Shown here piece after piece: positions 18,465-27,688 of a DNA stretch of 64,000 nucleotides. Numbering within the stretch: position 1 is the first letter of the stretch; each line of letters opens with the position of its first letter. The notes beneath the pieces are model-generated. The model saw nothing but the letters and a program-made list of their open reading frames with translations. It was not told the DNA's origin and searched no databases. The stretch covers positions 164,142-228,141 of the forward strand of contig JAEUUO010000019.1 of NCBI GenBank assembly GCA_016787575.1. Reading direction: 5' to 3'. The translations under genes were made by a program, and so were the position numbers. This DNA comes from Saprospiraceae bacterium (GTDB lineage Bacteria > Bacteroidota > Bacteroidia > Chitinophagales > Saprospiraceae).

Positions 18465-19928
18465 TTATTTATTTTTAATAACTAATTTGACCGGTTTGAA
18501 AGCTGAAGCTTTGCGTGTTGACAATACATAAACTCCGGGTTTGGTATCATATAAAGTAAAAATGAGATGGTCGCCCATAACTTCTTTATTAAATAATTCA
18601 TATTGTTTTCCAATGCTGGAAGTAAGAATAAAATCTTCCGATGCAAGGGCCTTTCCATTTTGCAACATAAAATTTTGATTCTCAGAAATTGGATTTGGAA
18701 TTACAATGGATTTAATATTCGCGGCTGTTTGGTCATCCAAAGAAACGATTTGATCTGTTCTAAATAAACCCACCTCTGAACTCGATCCACAAAAGTCAAA
18801 TGCTGAAAAAGCCCTTACTTTCCACCAATAATTTTTATTTGATATTAATGAATCCAATTCTACATATGGAGTATTCACCATTAGATTTTTTACAACTACC
18901 GTAAAATTTTCTGTTCTAGAAATCTGCAAATTGTAATAGGTAGCATTTGGTATGGCCTGCCAGGATAAAATTATTTTTGCTGGTGGAATAACAACGCTAT
19001 CTATAGGAAAATTTAAAGCAATTGGGTTTGAAGCAATATATTTTGGATTTACATTCACCCTTTTAAGATTAGCTCTAGGGCCATTGTAATAATTAAGCAT
19101 CGCACTCATTTGGTCAGTTGAAAAACGCTTCATGCATTCGTCATTAGAATAGGACATAAACAATGTCCCGTCAACGCGAAAGGTTGAATCTTTCGTGTCC
19201 TTTAAAATGGATCCACTAAATCCATCACCTGAGCAGGTCCATCTATTGCTTATATAATCGGGCTCGGTGTCACAAAAATTGTCTGCCTGAAATTTGCAAT
19301 TCTTACGTTCAACATTTTCAATTGATGTAAATACTTGACTTTGGTAATCTTCAGTAGCTTTGCCATTTGAATACCGAATTCCTTCCCAGCCATAAAAAGT
19401 ATGAGGCAATGAAAAATAATGACCAAGTTCATGTGCCCAAGTATGACTATTTTTTCCTACACAGTTTTTGCTTAAGGCTACAGCATCTCCGCGGTATGTA
19501 TAATAACCACAATTACCTGCTGGATTGGCTACTAAATAACAATTAACAACATTTGGGTAATTATTCTTCAGCATCATCTCTTCTCCTTTCTGAAATTCAG
19601 GATGATCATTCCAAGAAGTGTTTCGAATATAATTTATTTCATTTTCCAAATAAAACTGCATACCACTTGGTAAAAAATCTTGATTTAAAGTGCACAAGGA
19701 TTCAAAAATAATTAGATTGGAAAAAAAGCCTACAGCATTGTCATTTCCGACGTTGTGAATTTGCAATGGTATGTATATAATCCCCTGATCTGCTTTATCA
19801 ATATTAAAATTTGCTGCCCGGAGATTCAATAAATAAGCCTGATCTTCTATGCCAGTTCCACAAAAAGAAGATTGTGCATTTGCACTTACATTTAATAAGC
19901 AAAATGCAAGAAGTGTATAAAACCTCAT
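18465..19928 (-). CDS. secreted M43-type zinc metalloprotease with T9SS sorting domain
   Basis: 487-residue predicted secreted metallopeptidase. A signal peptide occupies about residues 1-18. The zinc site HELGHYFSLPH gives ligands H166, H170 and H176 with catalytic E167. A candidate Met-turn follows at MSYSND. In M43 proteins the eighth position of the zinc motif is usually Gly; here it is Ser. A fibronectin III-like module (about 310-395, with WQAIPNATYYNLQIS) follows, and then a T9SS type-A-like sorting domain beginning IPNPISENQNF and ending in VKLVIKNK. Expected location is the cell surface or medium. It is a paralogue of the gene just upstream (12-base gap) and lies directly upstream of sucC. 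Confidence 0.85.
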   Translation of the reverse strand: MRFYTLLAFCLLNVSANAQSSFCGTGIEDQAYLLNLRAANFNIDKADQGIIYIPLQIHNVGNDNAVGFFSNLIIFESLCTLNQDFLPSGMQFYLENEINYIRNTSWNDHPEFQKGEEMMLKNNYPNVVNCYLVANPAGNCGYYTYRGDAVALSKNCVGKNSHTWAHELGHYFSLPHTFYGWEGIRYSNGKATEDYQSQVFTSIENVERKNCKFQADNFCDTEPDYISNRWTCSGDGFSGSILKDTKDSTFRVDGTLFMSYSNDECMKRFSTDQMSAMLNYYNGPRANLKRVNVNPKYIASNPIALNFPIDSVVIPPAKIILSWQAIPNATYYNLQISRTENFTVVVKNLMVNTPYVELDSLISNKNYWWKVRAFSAFDFCGSSSEVGLFRTDQIVSLDDQTAANIKSIVIPNPISENQNFMLQNGKALASEDFILTSSIGKQYELFNKEVMGDHLIFTLYDTKPGVYVLSTRKASAFKPVKLVIKNK

Positions 19929-19940
19929 ATTTGGTTTAGA

Positions 19941-21482
19941 TTAGTATTTTACAAATTTTCCAGAGTTACTTCTTCCGGTTTTTTCAGAAATTCTGTAGTA
20001 GTATATTCCAGGCACTAAATTATCAAATTCAAAATTATTGTCGCCTGATTGCAGTTGGTAATTAGATTGAATCAATCCTTGTCCATCATTTGTAAATAAT
20101 TGCATGTGCAAAGATTGTTCTTTGTCAGATTTAATTGTAAGAGTAATTCTTTGTTCATCAAATTGTCTGAAATAAACTTGAACATTTGAAATTTCAATGT
20201 TCTCACTTTTTACAGTCCATGACGGCGTTCTGAAATTTGTAATTTTAGGAACAACGCAAAAGCTATTAGTATTGTAAGGAGTTACGCGCCAATAATGATT
20301 TGCATTCTTTTTAAGGTTGTATAAAACCGTATCTGAATGAGATAAAACGAACAATTTGTTATTAATGTTAAAACCTATGTTTTCGGCGACTTCAAAAACA
20401 TATTTATCTGCATTTGGAACATCATCCCAATCAAAACGTACTGTATCATAACCTAAAGGTGGAGTGCTCCCGGTAGGTGTTAAGTAATTTACAGCATCGG
20501 TTATATCTGGCTTAGGTGTATAGACAGGAGTTCTTAAGTAGTTTCTACCAGAAGATAGGTAATCCTTTGTAATCGCAGCTTTTTGTTCTTCTGAAAAGTT
20601 TTTAATACAATCCAGAAAGTAACTCATCAGGTTTGCCTCATCAGGGTCCAATTTAGCATTGTCCGGATCTTTAGCACAACCATTGTAAACACAACCAGGG
20701 CCTTGAAATCCAAAACCTAGATTGTAGTCCGCCGGGGTATCACAAAAACCATCTGCAGATTGGTTGCAATGTAGTTTTCCATTACTTCCTTGTTTGGCAC
20801 GGTCGACATATTCAGTTTTTACTTCGTTTCCTCTGTAAAATATTGAAACAGGGGGAGGAACCGTACAGTTATTTGAAACGGTCAGATATGTCGTTTCTTC
20901 CCATCCAATAAAAGTATGAGGCAAAGAAAAGAAATGGCCAATTTCATGGGCCAGGGTTGTACCGTTGGGTCCAACGTAAAGTTTACCACTAACAATGTAA
21001 TCTCCGTCCCCGGTATAAAAAGCCAAAACTCCTGTTTCGCTGGCATTTGCAACATTTCCTACAAATATATTTATCGCATTTTTGTTGGAAAGCATGAATT
21101 GGTTAATGTAGGCTTTGCCAAGAGTACTGCTTGGATCATCATAAATAAATGAATTATTTACTGAATTTGCAGCTTTTAGGTAAAAAACGATATTGAGCGA
21201 CTCATAAATTCTATTGATAGCACAAAGGTTTTCTATGACATTTTTAATTGTAATCCGACCACTTCCGTCCGCTTTGGCAACCATCCAATAAGTTACAGGA
21301 ACATAAAAGGGAGCTCCTCCTCGAATTAACATTTGGTCTTTAAATGTTTCCCGATTTTCAAACATCCGTTCACGAATTGCTAAATTTTCATGCAATCCGG
21401 TACCGCATTTACCGATCTCCTGGGCAAAAGTGCTGGTTGAGGTCAGTAGTCCAACTAAAAATACAAAAAAAACTCTATTCAT
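19941..21482 (-). CDS. secreted M43-type zinc metalloprotease with T9SS sorting domain (paralogue)
   Basis: 513 residues, same architecture as the next gene: signal peptide (about 1-20), HEIGHFFSLPH with H179, E180, H183 and H189, a candidate Met-turn at NLMSYF, an Ig/FN3-like module with WDDVPNADKYVFEVA, and a T9SS-type C-terminal domain (about 430-513) with VPGIYYYRIS and a GKFVKY end. Many cysteines in the catalytic domain suggest extracellular disulfides. It is the first gene of the minus-strand run that continues into sucC-xseA-xseB and has a -7-like box on its strand at 21516-21523. Substrate unknown. Confidence 0.85.
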   Translation of the reverse strand: MNRVFFVFLVGLLTSTSTFAQEIGKCGTGLHENLAIRERMFENRETFKDQMLIRGGAPFYVPVTYWMVAKADGSGRITIKNVIENLCAINRIYESLNIVFYLKAANSVNNSFIYDDPSSTLGKAYINQFMLSNKNAINIFVGNVANASETGVLAFYTGDGDYIVSGKLYVGPNGTTLAHEIGHFFSLPHTFIGWEETTYLTVSNNCTVPPPVSIFYRGNEVKTEYVDRAKQGSNGKLHCNQSADGFCDTPADYNLGFGFQGPGCVYNGCAKDPDNAKLDPDEANLMSYFLDCIKNFSEEQKAAITKDYLSSGRNYLRTPVYTPKPDITDAVNYLTPTGSTPPLGYDTVRFDWDDVPNADKYVFEVAENIGFNINNKLFVLSHSDTVLYNLKKNANHYWRVTPYNTNSFCVVPKITNFRTPSWTVKSENIEISNVQVYFRQFDEQRITLTIKSDKEQSLHMQLFTNDGQGLIQSNYQLQSGDNNFEFDNLVPGIYYYRISEKTGRSNSGKFVKY

Positions 21483-21515
21483 TATAAAATTTTAAAATAT
21501 GTGCATTTGCGGGCA

Positions 21516-21523
21516 CAAAATTA
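21516..21523 (-). promoter_or_regulatory. TAnnTTTG -7 box for the M43 protease operon
   Basis: On the minus strand this reads TAATTTTG, an exact consensus match 33 bases before the protease ATG. The divergent mdh gene has its own box 13 bases away on the other strand. No -33 TTTG was found at 19 bases. Confidence 0.35.
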
Positions 21524-21535
21524 ATACTTAGTTAA

Positions 21536-21543
21536 TAGTTTTG
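21536..21543 (+). promoter_or_regulatory. TAnnTTTG -7 box for mdh
   Basis: TAGTTTTG matches the Bacteroidota -7 consensus and ends 25 bases upstream of the mdh ATG. A TTTG lies further upstream (21506-21509) but at 26 bases, longer than the usual 19-21. Confidence 0.4.
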
Positions 21544-21568
21544 CCCTATTATTTAATAACGAATCAAA

Positions 21569-22510
21569 ATGAATAAAGTTACCGTTATCGGAGCCGGAAA
21601 TGTAGGGGCAACTGTTGCCAATGTATTGGCACATAAGGATTTTATCAGAGAAATTGTACTGGTTGATATAAAGGCCGAAATGGCTATGGGAAAAGCACTT
21701 GACACTTGGCAACAAGCACCTGTAGATCATTATTCTAGCCGGATTATCGGAACCCAGGATTATCAAATGACGGCAGATTCTGAAATAGTGGTTATAACAG
21801 CTGGATTGCCAAGAAAGCCTGGAATGAGCAGAGATGATTTAATCAGCACAAATGCAGCAATAGTAAATTCAGTCACAAGCTCAGTATTGAAATATTCTAA
21901 GAACCCTATAATCATTGTGGTTTCTAATCCATTGGATGTTATGACTTATGCTGCTTATAAAGTAGCCGGTTTGGCTGAAAACCGGGTCATTGGTATGGCA
22001 GGAATACTTGACACTGCCAGATATCGTGCGTTTTTGGCTGAAGCATTGGATGTTAGTCCCAAAGACATTCAGGCCATATTAATGGGTGGTCATGGCGATT
22101 CTATGGTCCCTTTGCCCAGATTAACAACTGTTTCAGGCATACCTGTTACAGAATTAATTGCCATGGATAAACTCCAGGCTATTGTTGATCGAACCAAGCA
22201 AGGTGGGGGAGAACTTGTAAAATTAATGGGAACTTCAGCCTGGTATGCGCCAGGTGCTGCAGCTGCACAAATGGTTGAAGCCATCGCGAAAGATGAAAAG
22301 CGTATTTTCCCTTGTTGCGTTAAGTTAAATGGGCATTATGGCCTTAAAGATGTATTTGTCGGTGTGCCGGTTAAACTTGGTAAAAATGGAGTTGAACAAA
22401 TCTTAGAACTTAAGCTAAGCCCAGATGAAACTGCATTGCTGCATCAATCTGCTCATGAAGTGAGGTCAACAATGGACGTTTACGATAATTTGCCATCACA
22501 ACCTGCTTAA
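21569..22510 (+). CDS. mdh: malate dehydrogenase (LDH-like type)
   Basis: NAD-dependent TCA-cycle enzyme interconverting malate and oxaloacetate; 313 residues. Evidence: the Rossmann motif VIGAGNVGATVA at 5-16, the substrate-specificity segment GLPRKPGMSRDDL typical of malate rather than lactate dehydrogenase, VVSNPLDVMTY, and the catalytic histidine in MGGHGDSMVPL. All key residues are present. It is divergent from the M43 protease operon and followed after 30 bases by a redoxin gene, probably on the same transcript. Confidence 0.96.
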   Translation: MNKVTVIGAGNVGATVANVLAHKDFIREIVLVDIKAEMAMGKALDTWQQAPVDHYSSRIIGTQDYQMTADSEIVVITAGLPRKPGMSRDDLISTNAAIVNSVTSSVLKYSKNPIIIVVSNPLDVMTYAAYKVAGLAENRVIGMAGILDTARYRAFLAEALDVSPKDIQAILMGGHGDSMVPLPRLTTVSGIPVTELIAMDKLQAIVDRTKQGGGELVKLMGTSAWYAPGAAAAQMVEAIAKDEKRIFPCCVKLNGHYGLKDVFVGVPVKLGKNGVEQILELKLSPDETALLHQSAHEVRSTMDVYDNLPSQPA

Positions 22511-22540
22511 ACTTTTAATGCCTAGCCTTGTTCTGACAAC

Positions 22541-23068
22541 ATGGCTTCCATTAATGAGGCAATTCGCAATATGTTTACAACAGATGGGGAAACCGTCTAC
22601 CAAAAATCATTGGATCAAGATGTAATTCTGGTATTTTTAAGACATTTTGGTTGTACTTTCTGTCGAGAAGCTTTAGAAGAATTGCATGATTTATTTAATG
22701 GGCACAAATTCGACAAAAATTGTCTGATTTTAGTCCATATGTCAACGGAGGATATAGCCTGTAAATATTTTGAACGATACGGTTTAACTTCAGTACCTCG
22801 GGTTGCTGATCCTGACTGTTTTTTCTATAAAGAATTTGGACTATTAAAAGGCACTTTTAATCAATTGTTTGGATTTCGTTCCTGGTTAAGAGGAATTGAA
22901 GCCGGCTTGATCAAAGGGCATGGATTTGGCACACAATTAGGCGACGGCTTTCAAATGCCAGGAGTTTTTATAATCCAAAAAGGGCTCGTTACCAATGAAT
23001 TTCGACATAAGTACCCTTCAGATAAACCCGATTACTTAAAATTAATGGCTTGTCCACAATCACAATAA
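22541..23068 (+). CDS. peroxiredoxin-like (AhpC/TSA-related) redoxin
   Basis: 175-residue thioredoxin-fold protein. The active-site stretch LRHFGCTFCREAL has a CxxC pair at C38 and C41, as in the AhpC/TSA-2 and SelL-like redoxins. Later segments fit the fold (ILVHMSTED, SVPRVADPD, GVFIIQKG). There is no signal peptide, so it is probably cytoplasmic. Likely role is reduction of peroxides or protein thiols; the substrate is not predictable. It follows mdh by 30 bases. Confidence 0.8.
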   Translation: MASINEAIRNMFTTDGETVYQKSLDQDVILVFLRHFGCTFCREALEELHDLFNGHKFDKNCLILVHMSTEDIACKYFERYGLTSVPRVADPDCFFYKEFGLLKGTFNQLFGFRSWLRGIEAGLIKGHGFGTQLGDGFQMPGVFIIQKGLVTNEFRHKYPSDKPDYLKLMACPQSQ

Positions 23069-23095
23069 AACACTATAAATAAGCGTAGTTGGTTT

Positions 23096-23980
23096 ATGAA
23101 ATACGGGATTGCAAGTCTTATTATGTTATTTTATACTTACCAGTGTAAAACTCAGGTTTTAAACACAAAACAAGATAGTTTTCGCTTTTATGCTGACGCT
23201 ATGTTTTTTCTAAATCAAGCCGAATTCAGGATGCATGCAGAATCGGCTTTTAATAGACTATTAAAGGAATTGATTGTAACAACAGCAGATAGTTCAAAGC
23301 TCAACTTCCTACCATCATTTGTTAAATGTGAGACTCCCGATAAAAGTATCAGTATTATTAGTTGGCAGGTGGAACGCCAACCAAAAGATTTTCATTATGC
23401 CGCGGTTGTATTTCAGGCAAATGCTAAGCCTTTGTACTTATTTGATGTGAATCGTACAATCTCTAAAATAAATTTTGAATCATTTAATTCCAAAAATTGG
23501 TACGGAGCACTCTATTACCATGTGATTCCTGCAAAAATTAAAAATACCTATACTTTGTTGGGTTATCGTTTTGGAAAGGATGGTTCAAAATATAGGATTA
23601 TTGATGCGATCGAAATAAAAAATAATGATATAGAAATTGGGGCACCAATATTTAAACATACAGATGAGAAAGGGGAGGAGGAATGGTATTACAGACATGT
23701 AATTAATTATTCGCCTTCAGCAAATGTGGCTATTAAATACGATGAAGCATCTCAAATAATTTATTTTGATCATGTTGAAACGTTTACAGATATAAAATCC
23801 GGAGAAGTTGTTCGCGCACCAGATGGGACATTCGAATCTTTAGAGTATAAAATTGATTATTGGAATTATATTCCATACCAAAAAGGTGAGATTTTAGAAA
23901 CAGCACCCAGAGAAAAGCCAGTATTGAATGGTGATAAAAAGGATATTTTAGGTAAGAAGAGGGAATCAAAACAAAAGTAA
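23096..23980 (+). CDS. exported protein of unknown function
   Basis: 294 residues. A hydrophobic N-terminus (about 3-17) followed by YQCKTQ may be a signal peptide, with a poor lipobox. The body is mixed alpha/beta with no motif I recognise; conserved-looking aromatic stretches include KNWYGALYYHVIP and LGYRFGKDGSKYRIIDA. The C-terminal 40 residues are charged and low in complexity. It lies 27 bases after the redoxin gene on the same strand, so probably in the mdh transcript, and is convergent with tilS (4-base gap). Confidence 0.7.
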   Translation: MKYGIASLIMLFYTYQCKTQVLNTKQDSFRFYADAMFFLNQAEFRMHAESAFNRLLKELIVTTADSSKLNFLPSFVKCETPDKSISIISWQVERQPKDFHYAAVVFQANAKPLYLFDVNRTISKINFESFNSKNWYGALYYHVIPAKIKNTYTLLGYRFGKDGSKYRIIDAIEIKNNDIEIGAPIFKHTDEKGEEEWYYRHVINYSPSANVAIKYDEASQIIYFDHVETFTDIKSGEVVRAPDGTFESLEYKIDYWNYIPYQKGEILETAPREKPVLNGDKKDILGKKRESKQK

Positions 23981-23984
23981 ATTT

Positions 23985-25295
23985 TTAATTCGTACGTTTT
24001 GTAAAAGTAAATTTTATAATTGAATTGGTATTTTTATCTATTCTTGCCAAGTCCGATCTTTGAAGTCCACATACCCACAAAACCTGTTCTTCGGAAATTA
24101 ATAAATACATTTTTTCTTTTTCAAACAGGCCAAGTTTTTTATCTGTAAATACGTCCTGAATTTTTTTATGTTTTCCATTCATGCCAAAGGACTGGATCCG
24201 ATCCCCTGCATGCCAGTTTCTCAATTGCATCGGATAGTTTAATTGCTTCCTGTCAAAATAGCATACATTCGGATTTGTGTAATTAATTTCAATATCCGCA
24301 TTATGAAAATCCCATTCCAAGTGTCCGTGGTGTAATTTAAGGGATCCTGAATTTGTATAAATGAAATGATCTTCATACGATTGAGAATTGTCTTGCGGCC
24401 TTAGTTTAATTCCATCGGGTTCTATAGCCAATTGATAATGAGACCTGCTGTAAAATAGATTGCCGCTATTGTTTAACTTGCTTTTAATTTGCTGAATTGT
24501 AATTGGATGAAATTCCAATTCAGCCAAAAACCAACTTAAAAAATAACCATTAATTTTGTTTTTTTGTATCCATATTTCTGAATCGCTTAAGTTTATATTT
24601 TCTCTTTTCCAAGTTTCATATAAATCTTGAATTAGTGGATACAATTCCTGCAAATGATCTATACTTCGTATAGCCATCTGACTGAATGCAGGGACTTTGG
24701 ATTCAATTAATGGAATTACGTCATTTCTAAAAAAATTTCGTAAATAATAGTTTGACTTATTGCTGACATCTTCCCGAAAAATAATCTTGTGCTCATGTGC
24801 ATACATTTTTAAATCTGATTTGGCCAGTGTCAAAAATGGACGAATATGAAGTCCAGATTTGGAAAGCATTCCTTTAATGCCTTTTAACCCACTGCCACGA
24901 CTTAATTGTAAAAATAAATTTTCAACTTGATCATCTGCATGATGAGCAGTTAATAGAAATTTAAAATTTTGTTCCTCCAGGATGGATTCGAAAAATTTAT
25001 ATCGAGCAACTCTTGCTTGATCTTGAATATTTGTTGCTTTATCTAAAGGACAAGTTTTAAAAAAATAATCGATTTGGTGGTTTTGCGCCCAGGTTTTGAT
25101 CATTTCCTGGTCTTCATCGGCATCCGGAATTCTCAATTGATAATTACAATGGGCAATTGCAAATTTGAAATTTAATTGATAAAGCACATCACAAAGCACC
25201 ATGCTATCCAAACCCCCGCTGACTGCCACAAGAAGCGGATCGTTTTTCGAAAACATTTGTTGGTTTTGAATAACTTTGCGAGGATTTTCAATCAT
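23985..25295 (-). CDS. tilS: tRNA(Ile)-lysidine synthase
   Basis: Modifies C34 of the tRNA-Ile CAU anticodon to lysidine, which is essential for decoding AUA. 436 residues: the ATP-pyrophosphatase loop SGGLDS at 26-31, LTAHHADDQVENLFLQLSRG in the N-terminal domain, and a C-terminal TilS_C-like region (about 355-436) with MQLRNWHAGDRIQSFGMNG and KKIQDVFTDKK. The start ATG at 25293-25295 is only 14 bases from the divergent lipoprotein gene, so its promoter must lie inside that gene. Confidence 0.95.
   Translation of the reverse strand: MIENPRKVIQNQQMFSKNDPLLVAVSGGLDSMVLCDVLYQLNFKFAIAHCNYQLRIPDADEDQEMIKTWAQNHQIDYFFKTCPLDKATNIQDQARVARYKFFESILEEQNFKFLLTAHHADDQVENLFLQLSRGSGLKGIKGMLSKSGLHIRPFLTLAKSDLKMYAHEHKIIFREDVSNKSNYYLRNFFRNDVIPLIESKVPAFSQMAIRSIDHLQELYPLIQDLYETWKRENINLSDSEIWIQKNKINGYFLSWFLAELEFHPITIQQIKSKLNNSGNLFYSRSHYQLAIEPDGIKLRPQDNSQSYEDHFIYTNSGSLKLHHGHLEWDFHNADIEINYTNPNVCYFDRKQLNYPMQLRNWHAGDRIQSFGMNGKHKKIQDVFTDKKLGLFEKEKMYLLISEEQVLWVCGLQRSDLARIDKNTNSIIKFTFTKRTN
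25271..25278 (+). promoter_or_regulatory. TAnnTTTG -7 box for the 25310 lipoprotein, inside tilS
   Basis: TAACTTTG is an exact -7 consensus match 31 bases before the lipoprotein ATG. It lies within the first codons of tilS, on the opposite strand. The two genes are only 14 bases apart, which forces promoters into coding sequence. Confidence 0.35.
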
Positions 25296-25309
25296 AATAA
25301 ATTAACCAG

Positions 25310-25831
25310 ATGCAAATATTACGAGTTTTAACCTTAATACTGCTTTTCAGTCAATGCAAAAATAAAGAGAAAGGTCAGATAACGGGACCTGCTCCAGCGG
25401 CAAGTTCAAATAAAATTGAGGAAATGAAGGTTCCGCCTCCGGTTATGGGAAAAATTGATGATAAATTCATTCAATTGGCAGAGAAGCAAAAAGATGTTCC
25501 GGATTTACAGGATGAAATCTGGCATTATACGTATGCTCTTTCTATAAAAGATGCAGCGCCTAAAGAAAATATATATAAAGGTCAATGGTTGGATTTGATG
25601 CCAAAAGGAGACTATAAAAAGGGCCTTTACAGTGAAACAGCCGAAACAGGGAAATACATTTACGATGAAAAGACAGGTTTGCTTGAACTTAGATCCACCA
25701 TTGGAACTTCTTCTGAATGGAAAGTAAAAGTCGATCCATCCCACATGATTTTAATTGGGACCTCCAAATATGGTAACAATCCATGGCAGATTAAATTATC
25801 AAGACGCGATTCTTTACCGGTTCGGGAATAA
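25310..25831 (+). CDS. small lipoprotein of unknown function
   Basis: 173 residues with a short signal peptide and a lipobox-like FSQC (Cys at about residue 16). A low-complexity Pro/Ala/Ser linker follows (GPAPAASSNKIEE), then a compact domain with EIWHYTYALSIKD and STIGTSSEWKVKVDPS. I do not recognise the family. It is divergent from tilS and convergent with mltG. Confidence 0.7.
   Translation: MQILRVLTLILLFSQCKNKEKGQITGPAPAASSNKIEEMKVPPPVMGKIDDKFIQLAEKQKDVPDLQDEIWHYTYALSIKDAAPKENIYKGQWLDLMPKGDYKKGLYSETAETGKYIYDEKTGLLELRSTIGTSSEWKVKVDPSHMILIGTSKYGNNPWQIKLSRRDSLPVRE
25357..25364 (-). promoter_or_regulatory. TAnnTTTG -7 box for tilS, inside the lipoprotein gene
   Basis: On the minus strand this reads TATTTTTG, a consensus match 61 bases before the tilS ATG and within the divergent lipoprotein coding region. 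AT-rich context makes chance possible. Confidence 0.28.
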
Positions 25832-25850
25832 TACTTTTTTATAATTGACT

Positions 25851-26873
25851 CTAGCGGATTTTTTGTGAATTGAGCCATTTACGGTACACTTTGGCATTTT
25901 CATAATGACCAGCCAAAGTTTTAGCAAAGGCATGACTTCCATCATAGCCAGGCCGTGCGCAAAAGAATAAATATTCATGCTGAGTAGCATGGATGACCGC
26001 ATCCAGCGTTGTGATGGATGGCATGCAAATTGGACCCGGTGGCAAGCCATCAACCAAATACGTATTGTAAGGTGAATCTGCTTTCAGGTGTTCTAAAAGT
26101 ACCCGTTGAATGCCAAATAATCCCAAAGCAAAAACCACCGTTGGATCTGCTTGTAGCTTCATGCCCGATTTTAAACGATTGATATATACACCGGCTATAT
26201 CAGATTTTTCCTTTTCAACAATGGTTTCCTTTTCGACAATGGATGCAATGATGTAAACATCTGTTTTGGTAAGTTCTCTTTCCGCGATTTTTTGTGTTCT
26301 GTTTTCTTTATTCCAAAATGTTTCATTTTCCTGAATCATTCGTTGCAAAAGTCGTTCCGGGGTTATGGTCCAATAAACTTGGTATGAATTTGCAATAAAT
26401 GCAGTTAAAATGTTTTCATTTGTATAGCTGTATTTTTTTAATAGATTAGAATCCTGAAGCATCAACAAAAAATCTATCGAATCAGTCATTAATGAATTGC
26501 CTAATTTTCCTGCTAATTGATAGCAATCTCTGATTGAATTGAGAACCAACGTAACAGGTTCTTGAACTCCCTTACGCAATTTGTTGATGATGCTTAAATT
26601 ATTGCTCCCGGCTTTAATTATATAATGTCCTGGCTTTAGCTGTTTAAATTGCAATAATTTCGCTAACCGGTTAATAGAATTTGTATCACGAACTATACTG
26701 TCTAATAACATTCCCAAACTGGATATCGAAACAGAGGATTCAATGTAAAGTTCTTGATCCTGATTGTCTTTTACAACTGACTTAAATGCGTTTAAATACA
26801 CCAAAAGGCTTGCTATTGAAAGAATTAACAAGACAAGAGCAGTCTGAATAAAATAAACTTTCGTAATTCTCAT
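25851..26873 (-). CDS. mltG: endolytic murein transglycosylase MltG
   Basis: Inner-membrane lytic transglycosylase of the YceG family that cleaves nascent peptidoglycan and helps set glycan length; 340 residues. It has an N-terminal membrane helix (about 8-28), a LysM-like region (LKPGHYIIKAG), and the catalytic domain with ASIVEKET (catalytic Glu), INRLKSGMKLQADPTV, SPYNTYLVDGLPPGPI and GSHAFAKT. The ATG at 26873 overlaps the panB stop by one base (TGATG); a TTG three bases upstream is also in frame but less likely. Confidence 0.94.
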   Translation of the reverse strand: MRITKVYFIQTALVLLILSIASLLVYLNAFKSVVKDNQDQELYIESSVSISSLGMLLDSIVRDTNSINRLAKLLQFKQLKPGHYIIKAGSNNLSIINKLRKGVQEPVTLVLNSIRDCYQLAGKLGNSLMTDSIDFLLMLQDSNLLKKYSYTNENILTAFIANSYQVYWTITPERLLQRMIQENETFWNKENRTQKIAERELTKTDVYIIASIVEKETIVEKEKSDIAGVYINRLKSGMKLQADPTVVFALGLFGIQRVLLEHLKADSPYNTYLVDGLPPGPICMPSITTLDAVIHATQHEYLFFCARPGYDGSHAFAKTLAGHYENAKVYRKWLNSQKIR

Positions 26874-27688
26874 CAATACTGCTCAGAATCAGAGGGAAAT
26901 TTATTTTCTTTTACATCCTTGGTGTAATGTTGAACTGCTTCCTGAATTATTTCATGCAGTCTGGCATATCTTCTTAAGAATCTGGGGTTAAATTCATGGT
27001 TAATTCCAAGCATATCATGACTCACCAAAACCTGTCCATCTGTACCTTTTCCGGCTCCTATTCCGATTGTAGGAATGTGCAAACTCTTGCTCACTTCTTC
27101 TGCCAGAATGGCGGGTATTTTTTCTAAAACCAGACTAAAGCATCCTGCTTTTTCTAATAACAAAGCATCAGTTCTCAATTTATTGGCTTCGGCTTCTTCT
27201 TTGGCTCGTACGGCATATGTCCCAAACTTGTAAATCGATTGAGGTGTCAATCCCAAATGGCCCATGACAGGTATGCCCGCGGTTAATATTCGTCTGATGG
27301 AGTCTGTAACTTCCGAACCACCTTCTAATTTAACCGCATGTGCACCGCTTTCTTTCATGATGCGAATGGAGGAATCTAATGCCCGCTTAGTATTGCCTTG
27401 ATATGATCCAAAAGGCAGATCTACAACCACTAATGATCGTTTAGCTGCTCTAACAACAGATTGTGCATGGTAAATCATTTGATCCAGGGTAATTGGCAAG
27501 GTTGTTTCATGACCGGCCATTACATTTGAAGCAGAATCCCCAACGAGTAAAACATCTACTCCAGCTTCATCCAACATTTTAGCCATTGAATAATCATAAG
27601 CAGTTAACATGGCGATTTTTTCACCATTTTGCTTCATTTCCAATATGGTATTTGTTGTAATTCGCTTTTGTTCTTTTTGAATTGACAT
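26873..27688 (-). CDS. panB: 3-methyl-2-oxobutanoate hydroxymethyltransferase
   Basis: First committed step of pantothenate (vitamin B5) synthesis: adds a hydroxymethyl group from methylene-THF to alpha-ketoisovalerate. From the ATG at 27688 the protein is 271 residues. It has [64 protein letters not shown] and IGIGAG. An ATG at 27706 adds MRYLYA; family members start nearer KxxKRITT, so I chose 27688. It is coupled to mltG by a one-base overlap. No panC or panD is adjacent. Confidence 0.94.
   Translation of the reverse strand: MSIQKEQKRITTNTILEMKQNGEKIAMLTAYDYSMAKMLDEAGVDVLLVGDSASNVMAGHETTLPITLDQMIYHAQSVVRAAKRSLVVVDLPFGSYQGNTKRALDSSIRIMKESGAHAVKLEGGSEVTDSIRRILTAGIPVMGHLGLTPQSIYKFGTYAVRAKEEAEANKLRTDALLLEKAGCFSLVLEKIPAILAEEVSKSLHIPTIGIGAGKGTDGQVLVSHDMLGINHEFNPRFLRRYARLHEIIQEAVQHYTKDVKENKFPSDSEQY

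Noticed and set aside
18462..18470. Fusion of an M43 protease with SucC
   Set aside because: An in-frame TAA separates them and sucC starts with a normal ATG and its usual N-terminus.
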